NCBI GenBank assembly: GCA_004151065.3
Contig: NWUY0300058319.1
Span: 1-14,099 of the forward strand
DNA length: 14,099 nucleotides
Direction: 5' to 3'
Origin: Larix sibirica
Lineage: Eukaryota > Streptophyta > Pinopsida > Pinales > Pinaceae
The translations under genes and the position numbers were made by a program. The notes beneath the pieces were generated by a model. That model saw only the letters and a program-made list of their open reading frames with translations. It ran no database searches and had not been told where the DNA came from. Positions within the stretch are counted from its first letter, which is position 1; each line of letters opens with the position of its first letter. Below are positions 1 through 8,010 of the stretch, one piece after another.

Positions 1-867
1 GTGTTCCTTTGAAGAAAGATGTTTCCTTGTTAATATGTGATGATCATATGGTGATGATTATTGTTTTAGTGAATGTTTACTTAGGAGTATGATTAACCGT
101 TAAACTTTTATAAAAATGTGAGATTTTATAGAATGGTCATCAATGTCTTTATGGAGGAAGGGAGCTAGTTACTACAATATCAAATTTTATGTTCTATTGA
201 AGAAGTTATAAGTAGGCATGGAATTAAATGAACGAAGATAAATACATGCTTGTTATATGAAATTAATTTTTTTGTTTCTTGTACTTTCCCAACATAATAA
301 CTCGGTTATATGGAGATGTTACATGTCCCTTGAGAAGTATATTAGTCCGAAGAAGCAGAAGAAGACCTCAAATATAATCCAAGACAAAGAGGAAGAGATA
401 AAGAAGACAACGACTATTTCAAGGCCATGCTTATATTTGAAGAAGTATGAAATGGAAATGGGTAAGCATGCTATATTTCTTGAACCAAGTAAGATAAATC
501 AGAATGCAAGTGATTTTGTAATTGAAAATCCTTCTCCTAAAAGGGATAAAAGATAATTAATCTTGGAGGAAGAGGAAGTGTTAAGTCCAGTAGTTAGAAA
601 ATATCTTCGTATTCATAAAAGATAGATTAGAGGTCTTTCTCCTAGAAATTGTCTAAAACTTAGAAATCCTAATTGAAATGGGAATAAAACAATCCTTACT
701 ATTTAAGATATAAAGGAATAGTTTTGGTGTGTGGGGTTACTGATTATGTGGGGTTAGGGTTTGCTACTTCGATAAAAGGGAATAAATATTCTTTGAAAAT
801 TAAAAATTCAAACCAGTTTGTAAATTGGGCGCTTAGAGGACAAACCCTTGGGAAATAGTTTTAAAAG
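1..867 (+). other. Region upstream of LINE A endonuclease; expected ORF1 end, not provable
   Basis: In L1 elements ORF1 lies directly upstream of the endonuclease, so this stretch should hold the C-terminal part of ORF1 and the inter-ORF gap. The longest open stretch is 257-556 (99 codons). Its middle is rich in lysine and glutamate (e.g. SPKKQKK, KEEEIKK), which suits the basic tail of an ORF1 protein. I could not find a DUF4283 region or a CCHC zinc knuckle in any frame. The assignment rests on position and composition only, and it may instead be unrelated DNA. Confidence 0.3.
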
Positions 868-1551
868 AAGATTCTATCTTTCAACGGCCATGGGTTGGCC
901 ATCAACCTTAAAAAAATTACTTTGGTTAGGTTATTAGGGATTCATTCTCTATATTTTATAGCAATTCAAGAAACTATGTGTAACAGGGCTATACTGGTCA
1001 AAAGTCTGAGTAGATTGTTAAAGGGTTGGGATTTTGTCAGGTCGAATGGAAGAGGAATTTCAGGTGGATTAATAATAGGTTGGAAGGAATATATAGAGAT
1101 GAAAAAATCTTTTTCCCTGACCTGTGGTTTGGGCACTTCCTTTAATAGCAAGGATTTAAATCTAAAGTTCACTATTATGAATTTGTATGGTCTATATAAT
1201 TAGAAAGAAGAGTTTTTGAATAGATTGTTTGGTTTATCTTTGTTAAATACCTTGCTTCTTTTGATAGAGGGATATCTAAATTTCATAATGAACGAAGATG
1301 AGATTGGGGTGATAGATCCAGATTGTATCCATTACAAGGATATTTTCAAAACAAATTGGACTCTATGGATCTAATTGACATTGAACCAACATAAATTAAA
1401 CCTACTTGGTTTAATAAAATATCGGGGGAGGTTGTTGTAGCGAAAATATTAGATAGTTTTTTATTGGCAGGGGACCTATTGAAGAAAGTTGAGAGAGCAA
1501 ATCTTGGAGGGTGAAAGGAGGAGGATCATATCATATTCCAATTTAAATCCA
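868..1551 (+). pseudogene. LINE A ORF2: endonuclease domain (AP-endonuclease-like), broken
   Basis: The apurinic-endonuclease-like domain nicks target DNA to prime reverse transcription. The frame opens with KILSFNGHGL at 868, matching the family's S-W-N-x-R-G-L start; the Asn is kept but W is F and R is H. The catalytic Glu is visible in I-Q-E-T (Glu codon 970-972), and N-G-R-G-I-S-G-G-L matches the usual glycine-rich strand at about 1045. A stop sits at 1201-1203. The GDFN motif reads G-Y-L-N (1270-1281), losing the catalytic Asp. The frame shifts between about 1320 and 1365. The next frame gives D-I-E-P-T-stop-I-K-P-T-W-F-N-K and a degraded L-D-R-F-L (L-D-S-F-L). An E-D-H at 1521-1529 stands where S-D-H is expected. 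The call is certain; the domain is non-functional. Confidence 0.85.
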
Positions 1552-1582
1552 GATGGAAAAGGGGGATCATAAACCATCATCA

Positions 1583-2197
1583 CCATACAAATTCAACCCT
1601 CGATGGTTGAAAAATCCGAAATATGTAAACCTGATTAAATCAGGGTGGATAGTATATGATAATAGTTTGAATTTTTTGTCAAGTCAACAATTTGCAAATT
1701 CCTTATATGGGACAAAGATATTTCCTTAGAATGGTCTATTAAGCAGGTGAAGAGCAGAGATAAGAGGTTGAAGGAAACTGAGAAAAATATCAGTCCATGT
1801 TTTATGGGGAGATAGGAATTATTGGAAATGAGAATCTAAAGATACTAGAGGAGATGGAGAGGACAAAAAATGAAATTCTATAGGAAAAGGAAGCAGTGGA
1901 TAGAATGAAAATTAGACTGGTGTGGTTGAATCTAGGGGATGGGAATTCAACATATTTGCATAAGTTTGCAAACCAAAGGAAAATAAGGAATACTATATGG
2001 AAAATGAAAAAGAATAGTGCAGAACTGATAAGAGATTTTGAACAGTTAGCAGAGGAAGGAGTGAACTTCTTTAGCAGCTTATATAATGAACTTGAAGGTA
2101 ATAATTTAGTAGAGATTTTTAAGGTCTACTTCTATTTCCCAATGTCTTAAATGAAGATGATAATGATACTCTTTTTTCTCATGTAACATTAGAGTAA
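1583..2197 (+). pseudogene. LINE A ORF2: linker between endonuclease and reverse transcriptase
   Basis: P-Y-K-F-N-P-R-W-L-K (from 1583) is the conserved stretch just after the endonuclease SDH motif in plant L1 ORF2. Further on, an open stretch (1896-2150) holds V-W-L-N-L-G-D-G-N-S-T-Y-L-H-K, matching the family's W-L-x-x-G-D-x-N-T-x-x-F-H box, then A-N-Q-R-K-I-R-N-T-I-W. It continues as E-E-G-V-N-F-F-S-S-L-Y. A stop occurs in E-I-L-stop-E-K-E just before the box. There is no enzymatic role; the segment joins the two catalytic domains. Confidence 0.75.
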
Positions 2198-3179
2198 TTG
2201 GAATCTACTCTAGGGAAATCCAAAAAGGACAAAAGTTCAAGATCAAATGGGTGGACTTCTAAGTTTTTCCTTTCTTTTCTTGAGCTAATGGGTATGGATT
2301 TACTCAGGTTAATTGAATATATTAGAATTTTTGGAAGGATTCATTCCAGTTTGAACTCTACCTTTCTAGTACTAATTCAAAAAGTTGATTTCCCGGTACC
2401 ATTTGGGGACTTCAGGACGATCTCATTATGTAATGCTATATATAAAATCATATTCAAGATAATAGTTGAAAGGATGAAGTTGGTTTTATTAGCAAATATA
2501 TCTGCAGAGCAATTTGGTTTTTTTTGATGGAAGGCATATTCATGAAGCGGTTGGGACTATGTAGCAATGTATCCATACAATCAAGTGTAGGAAAATTAAT
2601 GCAAACGTTATTAAAATAGACTTTTGAAAGGCATATGATTGCTCTAACTTGATATATATAAGATTGTTTCTCTTTCAAATAGGTATTTCAGTGGGGACGG
2701 TAAACTAGATCTGGATGTGTATGACAACCGTTAATTTAGTTGTAATCATCAATGGAGTAGCATAAAAAAAATTCAATCCTCAAGAGGTTAGGCAAGGGTA
2801 CTCTTTGTCGCCATACATGTTTTTGATAGTAATGGAAGGACTAAGCAAATCACTTCTATTGGCTAAATCACAAAATAAGATTCAAGACTTAGATTTTGGT
2901 CTTCAAGTAAGTGTAACAAATGTTCTCTTTGTCAATGATGTTTTGTTGTTCCTTAATGATAATGAAGAGGAAAAATCTACAATCAAAGAAATTCTATATG
3001 GTTTTTTCTCGGCGATAGGTCTAATTATAAACTTTGACAAATCAACTTGTTATCATTATGCACTAGAAGATCTACAACTTCATAAGTTTCAAGATATAAT
3101 GTTGATTGATAAACAAGAGTTGACTAAGGTTTCAAATATTTGGGGTTTCACCTTAAACCAAATAAATATGGCAAATTAG
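2198..3179 (+). pseudogene. LINE A ORF2: reverse transcriptase, inactive
   Basis: This domain copies the element's RNA at the nicked target. The first part (2198-2527) has K-K-D-K-S-S-R-S-N-G-W for the usual K-D-K-S-P-G-P-D-G, then L-N-S-T-F-L-V-L-I-Q-K, F-R-T-I-S-L-C-N-A-I-Y-K-I and E-Q-F-G-F. The frame then changes at a run of eight T (2518-2525). The second part gives G-R-H-I-H-E-A, K-I-D-F-stop-K-A-Y-D with the first catalytic Asp at 2619-2621, and R-Q-G-Y-S-L-S-P for R-Q-G-C-P-L-S-P near 2790-2815. The DD box reads F-V-N-D (2928-2939), so one of the paired metal-binding Asp residues is Asn. Four stops interrupt the second part before 2805. The fold assignment is secure; activity is excluded. 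Confidence 0.9.
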
Positions 3180-3189
3180 ACTAGGCATG

Positions 3190-4160
3190 GCTGATATCCA
3201 AAGTAGAGTGTCGAATAAGATTTTGGTGCAATAGGATTTTTTCTAGAAATGGGAAGGAAACTTTAATATAGGTTGTTTTAAACACTATTCCTATTTACTG
3301 GATGATAATAGCCTATATCCCTAAAGGTATTCTTAATCAGTTGAGGAATATTTTATTCAATTTCTTGTGGCGGGGGAAGTCTGACATAGATTCATTGGAT
3401 AGCCTGGAATCATCTAGCAAATCCAAAATAAGTAAGGGGGTGGGGGATGAAGGAGCTTATCAGGTTTAGTAGTTCGCTTGCTGCAAAATCAATCTGGCCT
3501 TTAATCACAAGCGAAGGAAAATGTAAATAAGCTATGCATCATAAGTATATTGGAGGAGGAGACTTTGCAGCTTGGATTAGAAACCGGATTAAAAACTTTA
3601 CAGGAGTATCCTTGTTTTGGAAAGCAGTATTTTTATCCTTCCCAGTGATTGGGGATTTACTGGCCTGAAAACTGGGCAATGGAATGATGATACAAATTGG
3701 GGAGGATAGGATTATTGGATGTGGAAAACAAATATTGCTCTCACCTGGGCTAATAAAAAAGCTAAATGAATAGGGTATTTATCATGTGAGTGATGCATCG
3801 GTTAAAGAGACAAATGGTAGAAGTATCCATGGATGGAGATTAGTGGAGTCACTTCATTTATCTATGGATAGGGCTCCTGAATGGAACAATTAGAAGGAAG
3901 AAATGAACAAAGGATTTATAAAGCTAAATACAAAACCAGATACCTTAATTTGGAAAGGGAATCAGGAAGGGGGAATATATTATGTGAATAAGGAATATAA
4001 TCATTTATGGGAAAATCAGAGAGACGAAAGTTGGTGGTGGTGGGAGGAATTGTGGAAGGTTATGGCTCCAAAAAAAAAGAAAAATATTCATTTGTCTTTA
4101 CATTTGAAGGAAGAAGCAAACATAAACCATATTTTTCTGCTATGACTTTTCTCAAGACAA
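3190..4160 (+). pseudogene. LINE A ORF2: connection region and zf-RVT remnant
   Basis: After the RT core, the typical thumb and connection of plant L1 appears: I-R-F-W-C-N-R-I-F-S-R-N-G-K, I-P-I-Y-W-M and I-P-K-G-I-L (about 3200-3340). Next come L-A-A-K-S-I-W-P-L-I, K-Y-I-G-G-G and V-S-L-F-W-K-A (about 3470-3630). The open stretch 3903-4145 carries L-I-W-K-G-N, then W-W-W-W-E-E-L-W-K-V-M-A-P, the entry to the zf-RVT zinc-binding domain. The segment between that and N-H-I-F-L-L is shortened: the family's Cys-x2-Cys pair is missing, and the final Cys position is a stop (4143-4145). The piece ends in F-S-R-Q-V-W. Confidence 0.8.
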
Positions 4161-4790
4161 GTTTGGTAGGGTATTAATGAGGGTCTCAAATTAGAAAATC
4201 TTTGGGAAGCAGAAACTATTGTTGATTGTTTGGAGTAGTGGTTTAAGAAAGGCGAGCTTAAACCCATTAAATGTGTTCCTTTCTTAGTTCTGTGGGGTAT
4301 ATGGATTGCTCGTAACAATAGTATTTTTGAGTATAATCAAATCCAGGCCTTTCAAGTGACTGCAAAGGAAATGGCTATGCATACGTTATTTAAAGAAAAG
4401 GAGCAAAGGAAGAAGGTGAGAATTATTTAAGATATAAATCTAGAAGTGAAAGGGTGTAAGGGATGGTTTGATGGAGCATGTGAAAAAAATATTTGTGGTG
4501 TGGGGGAACTCTTGATACTCTCTGAAGACCATACTATTGTTAGCGTTGGGGACTCTTCTATATCTGGCTATTGAAGAAGGTGTTAAGGAAGTACAAGTAT
4601 TCAATGATTCTGTATTATAGATTGATTTCATGAATATGAAAAAGAAACATTTGAATTTAAATTTGTAGGGTATTAGCTCAAAGCTTAGAGAGCTGGCATG
4701 AGTTTTCAATTCATTTCAGATCTGTCATATTTTCAGAGAACTGAATGAACATGCTAATCTTCTCTCAAATGAGGGACTCAAGATAAAATC
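4161..4790 (+). pseudogene. LINE A ORF2: tether and RNase H domain with internal deletion
   Basis: The tether shows V-L-W-G-I-W-I-A-R-N-N-S-I-F (about 4287-4330), which precedes RNase H in this family. RNase H removes RNA from the RNA-DNA hybrid; plant L1s carry an archaeal-like version at the ORF2 end. Here W-F-D-G-A (first Asp 4470-4472) and G-V-G are present. The stretch that should hold the N-x-A-E Glu is deleted, with the join at about 4550-4564. A frame change leads to I-E-E-G-V-K-E-V-Q-V-F-N-D-S, with the second Asp kept (4606-4608). The last motif is N-E-H-A-N-L-L-S, where the expected Asp is Asn (4756-4758). Two of four catalytic residues are therefore lost. Confidence 0.82.
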
Positions 4791-5080
4791 AAGGACATCA
4801 TTGATCACAAGAAAAGGGTTTGGGGTATCATAAGTAAAAATTGCAGAAATCCCTCTCTTATAAAGCATAAAATATTTCACCTTTTTCGTTATCTCATGAA
4901 ACTTTTTGAAAACTTCCAGAAATGGATTTTTTTTTATGTAATAAAAAATGAGTAGAATATAATGTAGAATACAAGATGAATGTAAGGATGAAAATCTCAG
5001 TTGAGTGCAGAGACACCAGATGAATGTATTTTGTATTTCAAGTATGGGAAATAAAACATGAGTTTTTTCTATGGAAAAAA
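4791..5080 (+). other. LINE A 3' UTR with poly(A) signal and short A tail
   Basis: Non-coding stretch after the RNase H. It contains an AATAAA (5050-5055) followed after 19 bases by AAAAAA (5075-5080), taken as the remnant tail. The last bases, TTTCTATGG before the A tract, resemble TTTCTATT before the tail of LINE B. An 11-base direct repeat, AGATGAATGTA, occurs at 4974-4984 and 5018-5028. The alternative end near 4948 (TAATAAAAAA) cannot be excluded without the missing target-site duplication. Confidence 0.5.
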
Positions 5081-5187
5081 TATATTAATTTTAGTATTAA
5101 GAAAACATTTATATAATACCATTATTTTTCTTTAGGGATAAGGCATATATATATTATTAAGTTATTATTATTTTTATACACAATGGT

Positions 5188-5211
5188 TATATATATATAT
5201 ATATATATATA
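5188..5211. repeat. (TA)12 microsatellite
   Basis: Twelve perfect TA dinucleotides. Likely length-polymorphic and prone to assembly error. No function is implied. Confidence 0.95.
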
Positions 5212-5270
5212 ATAAGAGCACAATTTCATAGTTCATATGTTTTACGAGCTTCATAAGGCACTAGTTGTTA

Positions 5271-5430
5271 TGTAGTTTTCTTTTGTTTATAAATAAAATA
5301 TTTATTTTTTCTAAAGAATCAATAACATGTTATACACATATTTTATATGTAATTTTCTTGTTAAATAAAATATTGATTTTCTTTACAAAAATCAATGACA
5401 TGTCATACATATATTTTGTGTAATTTTCTT
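5271..5430. repeat. Imperfect tandem repeat, about 2.2 copies of 70-77 bp
   Basis: Copy 1 starts at 5271 (TGTAGTTTTC), copy 2 at 5348 (TGTAATTTTC) and a partial copy 3 at 5418 (TGTAATTTTC). Shared landmarks in copies 1 and 2 are AAATAAAATATT, then TTT-rich sequence, then ATCAAT followed by ACATGTTATAC or ACATGTCATAC, then an ATATTTT run. The period shrinks from 77 to 70 through small deletions. It is a minisatellite-like duplication, not part of either LINE. Confidence 0.8.
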
Positions 5431-5832
5431 TTTACGTAGTGAACATGCAACCGATGTAAGGATTTGTATTTCTCTTTCCAAGTCAAATTGGTAATGGACA
5501 ACAAAATAGTGTGAGATAAACATTAAGTTATATAATACTAATAAAATTGATCTCAAATCCATTTTATTAAGAACACACAAAGATTAAAATATCTAGGACA
5601 ATGATTTCCCCTCAAAAAATCAATATGATTCCCCAGTTGTGTTAAAAGTGTGAGAGACCATTTGAGGTATCAATGAAGGAAACTATTGAAACTAAGGTTT
5701 CAACATGCATTCAAGAAAGGATTGCATTGCATCATACATAAAAACAATCAATATGGGTAATTGGGAAGGTTAACCATTCAAGTTCGTATTCATTTTTCAT
5801 GAGCATGTATAAAATGTCATTATGGTTAGTGT

Positions 5833-5850
5833 GGTTTCAACTTTGAACAC
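5833..5850. repeat. Target-site duplication of LINE B, 3' side of the element
   Basis: GGTTTCAACTTTGAACAC directly abuts the T9 run that is the element's poly(A) tail seen from the plus strand. It matches 12454-12471 at 16 of 18 positions; both differences are transitions. Two further T's match on the inner side, so the duplication could be 20 bp. Confidence 0.9.
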
Positions 5851-5859
5851 TTTTTTTTT
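5851..5859 (-). other. LINE B poly(A) tail
   Basis: Nine T's on the plus strand, i.e. A9 at the 3' end of the element, preceded in sense direction by GGTTTCTATT. It sits exactly against the target-site duplication, as expected for target-primed insertion. Confidence 0.9.
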
Positions 5860-6824
5860 AATAGAAACCAAAGAGTTTGTATTTATAAAAAAGTTGTATA
5901 CAACCATTTAGTGCAAAATGGGAGCTTCAGTCTAAGTTTAGAAAAAACATGGAAATGAGCAGACATGACTTGCTCTTATATATACCTAATGTTCCTCTAT
6001 TAGCCTCTCCACAATTTTCAAAATCATGGTAGGGATAAGCCCTTACAATCTGGTTATTCAGAAAAAACACACACAAAAAAAATTTAAGAGCGAGAACCTC
6101 GAAATCAATCCTGAAATCCATGAGTGACCTGAACCTATTGATGAACCGAAGCTTCGTCCATAGGCAGCACACCTATGTCTGGATTCTCCTGGCAATGGCT
6201 GCACTGATTCATTTTGGTCATTTTCATAATTTCATCCTTTATAATGTCCACCGTGACCATTAACTCGAACACATTCCTCTCTAGGTTGTCAATTATTGAA
6301 TCCTGGTAGGCTAACTGTTGAGAAATGTACAGAGTATCCTTCAAATTCTCCTTAATTTCCTTGAGTCCAGCAAAAAAGACATAAAAAACCTACCTCAGGT
6401 TCCACTTGAAATCTTTAACACTTGCTTTCAAGTAATCCATGGCCTCTCTAACACCTGACATAATCCTGGGATGCTGGTGGTTTCCTATACTATGCTTGCT
6501 CCAGAGTCCCTCCTCAAGACTCAGGGGAAGCAGAGAAAGACCACTCACCCGATGAACAATATGCTTAGCCTCAAGACCGTTGAAATCTATCTCTCCCTCC
6601 TTAACTATCACCCAGGTACTAGCCATGCTGTAAACATGAGTGGAGAGGGGAAGTCTTTGTACAAGACTCCCCATAAATGCTTCTGTGGATCACCCGCGGG
6701 AGTCCATGTGTTTTGGAAGCACTCCCCATGTGTTTGCACCAATCTAGGCGATGTTCTTGCATTACGCTCGAGCCTTCCCATTGCACATGCAACCGAAGTA
6801 TGGAGGGGAAAATAACTTTGAATC
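5860..6824 (-). other. LINE B 3' region, unusually long, between ORF2 stop and A tail
   Basis: About 965 bases lie between the last ORF2 stop and the tail, inside the target-site duplication, so they belong to the inserted unit. The half next to ORF2 (about 6430-6824) is visibly less AT-rich than the rest of the window and keeps several CpG sites, including CCCGCGGG at 6693-6700. It holds the open frame described separately (6674-6135). The distal part (5860-6134) is AT-rich, with no coding signal. It could be a long 3' UTR, a captured host fragment or a third coding unit. Confidence 0.7.
6135..6674 (-). pseudogene. Open frame of unknown function in LINE B 3' region
   Basis: A single minus-strand frame runs from an ATG at 6674 to a TGA at 6135, about 180 codons, broken by one TAG (6392-6390). 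It is in phase with the ORF2 end but separated from it by four stops. I recognise no family. The part after the internal stop (6344-6135) looks helical and heptad-like: I-D-N-L-E-R-N-V-F-E-L-M-V-T-V-D-I-I-K is followed by D-E-I-M-K-M-T-K. A C-x2-C (C-S-H-C) sits near the end. The part before the stop includes R-E-A-M-D-Y-L-K-A-S-V-K-D-F-K-W. There is no signal peptide or membrane span. The opposite strand is also open over part of this region, so the coding call is weak. Confidence 0.35.
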
Positions 6825-7266
6825 CTAGGGGATAGGATGGTATGTATGGACACCATCATTGAACAAAACATCCCCCACACTTAACCTAACACCTTTGTTT
6901 GCCAAGCAATCTGCAATTTTTTTGTTTTCATGAAGTATGTGGAGAAAATTTCCCTCATTAGTGAAGAGTTAAGTAAAGATATTCGTTGACATATTATTCT
7001 ACACCAAGTATATCCTTTGCTGTATCCATTCCTCATTTTATAAATGACTTGTCTTGAGTCTCCAAAGACTATAATCTTTTCAATCCTTAACTTGGCTACA
7101 ATTTCCATGCCCTGAAGTAGCGTAATCCATTCGGCGGCATTGTTGGATCTTTTGCCAATTCCCCAGGCATAAGATTTTACTATTTTTTCTCTGGGATCAT
7201 ATATGATCCCCCTGCACCTGCCTCCCCTAGATTTCCTTTGGCTGCCCAATCAAAATATAAGGAGTA
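6825..7266 (-). pseudogene. LINE B ORF2: RNase H domain and ORF2 end
   Basis: Plant L1 RNase H, split over more than one frame. The first motif, Y-F-D-W-A-A-K-G-N-L-G-E-A-G-A-G-G, carries the first Asp (7251-7249; usual D-G-A is D-W-A). A one-base change leads to the frame with I-I-Y-D-P-R-E-K, then S-N-N-A-A-E-W with the catalytic Glu (7132-7130), and V-F-G-D-S-R-Q-V with the second Asp (7060-7058). A second frame change gives K-K-I-A-D-C-L-A-N-K-G with the last Asp (6911-6909). All four catalytic acidic residues are thus visible, though no single protein could hold them. The frame ends at TAG 6827-6825, taken as the ORF2 stop. Confidence 0.85.
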
Positions 7267-7691
7267 GCTCTTCTGTGATCTCCACCATTGGTTGAATTCT
7301 TATTTTCTCATTCTTATCTCCCACTTTTAATTGCTTCTATTCTTGGAAGTTTGGAAGTCGTTCTTATGAACACAAAATTTCTTTAACCATAACTCTTCTT
7401 TTACGGTTAAAATTTATGTACTCTAGAAGGTGATTCCTTTAGCATTGATGCTTTTAGACATCAAATTTGTAGCTTTGTGTGTGTCTCTGCTTTGGATTTC
7501 ATTTTCCCCTTCAAATATGCTTATGTTTCTTGCTAACCAAATTTTCCATGTGACATTCATCGGGACCATTTTCCACATCCTTCTGATGGTAGTTTTTTTG
7601 GTTCTGCTACTCGGAAATCTATTTTTTCCAGTTTTTTATCAGATATTCAATATTGTTTGGAGGAGAGAAGTTTTCACATAGAGGATTAACT
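7267..7691 (-). pseudogene. LINE B ORF2: tether between zf-RVT and RNase H
   Basis: The recognisable landmark is M-N-V-T-W-K-I-W-L-A-R-N-I-S-I-F (about 7575-7520), equivalent to the W-G-I-W-I-A-R-N stretch of LINE A. The rest is stop-rich and frame-broken. It has no catalytic role. Confidence 0.65.
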
Positions 7692-8010
7692 GCCATCTCC
7701 CAAACCTATTTAGCGAAATCACACTCCAGAAAAAGATGTTGAGCATTTTGTATATTTTCTTTGCATAGCTCATGGCATGAAGGTCCTTCTATCCCTCTTT
7801 TGAGCAAATTATCTAATGTTAGAAGCTTGTTGTGGGCTGGGATCCAAAAGAATAAGTTTACCTTGGGGATGCAATCTGAATTCCAAACCTTTACCCAGAA
7901 TTTGGAGGCCGACGTCTTCTTGATATTTGCTAAAATGTTGTATCCTTCCTTGACTGTGTAGTGTCCTATTTGTCCCCATCCATGACTATCTTTGTGTCTA
8001 ATATGAACTG
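7692..8010 (-). pseudogene. LINE B ORF2: zf-RVT zinc-binding domain
   Basis: In sense direction this reads Y-T-V-K-E-G-Y, then K-F-W-V-K-V-W-N, P-K-V-N-L-F-F-W, and L-K-R-G-I-E-G-P-S-C-H-E-L-C. The end is A-Q-H-L-F-L-E-C-D. The Cys-x2-Cys pair and the His-x4-Cys of the zf-RVT domain are all present, unlike in LINE A. A stop follows in F-A-K-stop-V-W-E-M. The domain is thought to help nucleic-acid binding by ORF2 proteins. Confidence 0.85.

Larger units (their letters stand above)
1..5080 (+). mobile_element. LINE A: decayed L1-type non-LTR retrotransposon, 5' end outside window
   Basis: Remains of a plant L1-type LINE on the plus strand. Recognisable ORF2 domains run in the expected order: endonuclease (868-1551), linker with a W-L-x-x-G-D-x-N box (1914 on), reverse transcriptase (2198-3179), connection, zf-RVT remnant (to 4160) and RNase H (4464-4790). 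All three frames are used in turn and there are many in-frame stops, so this is an old, inactive copy. The 3' end is placed at 5080 because an AATAAA (5050-5055) is followed by an A tract (5075-5080), and the preceding TTTCTAT resembles the end of LINE B. The target-site duplication cannot be checked because the 5' partner would lie upstream of base 1. The family differs from LINE B in its RT and RNase H. Confidence 0.88.
5081..5832. other. AT-rich spacer between the two LINEs, no gene seen
   Basis: About 750 bases of AT-rich DNA. It holds a TA microsatellite and an imperfect tandem repeat, listed separately. Open frames here are short and show no recognisable domain. The last part (about 5580-5832) is the left flank of the LINE B insertion and continues, in the pre-insertion locus, at 12472. 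Confidence 0.6.

Noticed and set aside
290-330. Possible decayed CCHC knuckle (Y-G-D-V-T-C-P-L) in LINE A ORF1
   Set aside because: Spacing between the His-equivalent and Cys is wrong and the first two Cys residues are absent.
966-1172. Minus-strand open frame over the LINE A endonuclease
   Set aside because: It is the antisense shadow of the endonuclease, whose motifs are read on the plus strand.
5081-5430. CRISPR-like repeat array
   Set aside because: Only about two imperfect units of 70-77 bp without spacers, in plant DNA; it is a simple tandem duplication.
5392-5580. Minus-strand open frame in the spacer
   Set aside because: It overlaps the tandem repeat and has no recognisable domain.
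6471-6815. Plus-strand open frame of 114 codons opposite the LINE B 3' region
   Set aside because: No recognisable motif, and the element's sense strand is minus. The local lower AT content lengthens frames on both strands.
6608-6880. Second minus-strand frame of 90 codons after RNase H
   Set aside because: It overlaps the ORF2 end in another frame and shows no domain; probably chance in a GC-richer patch.
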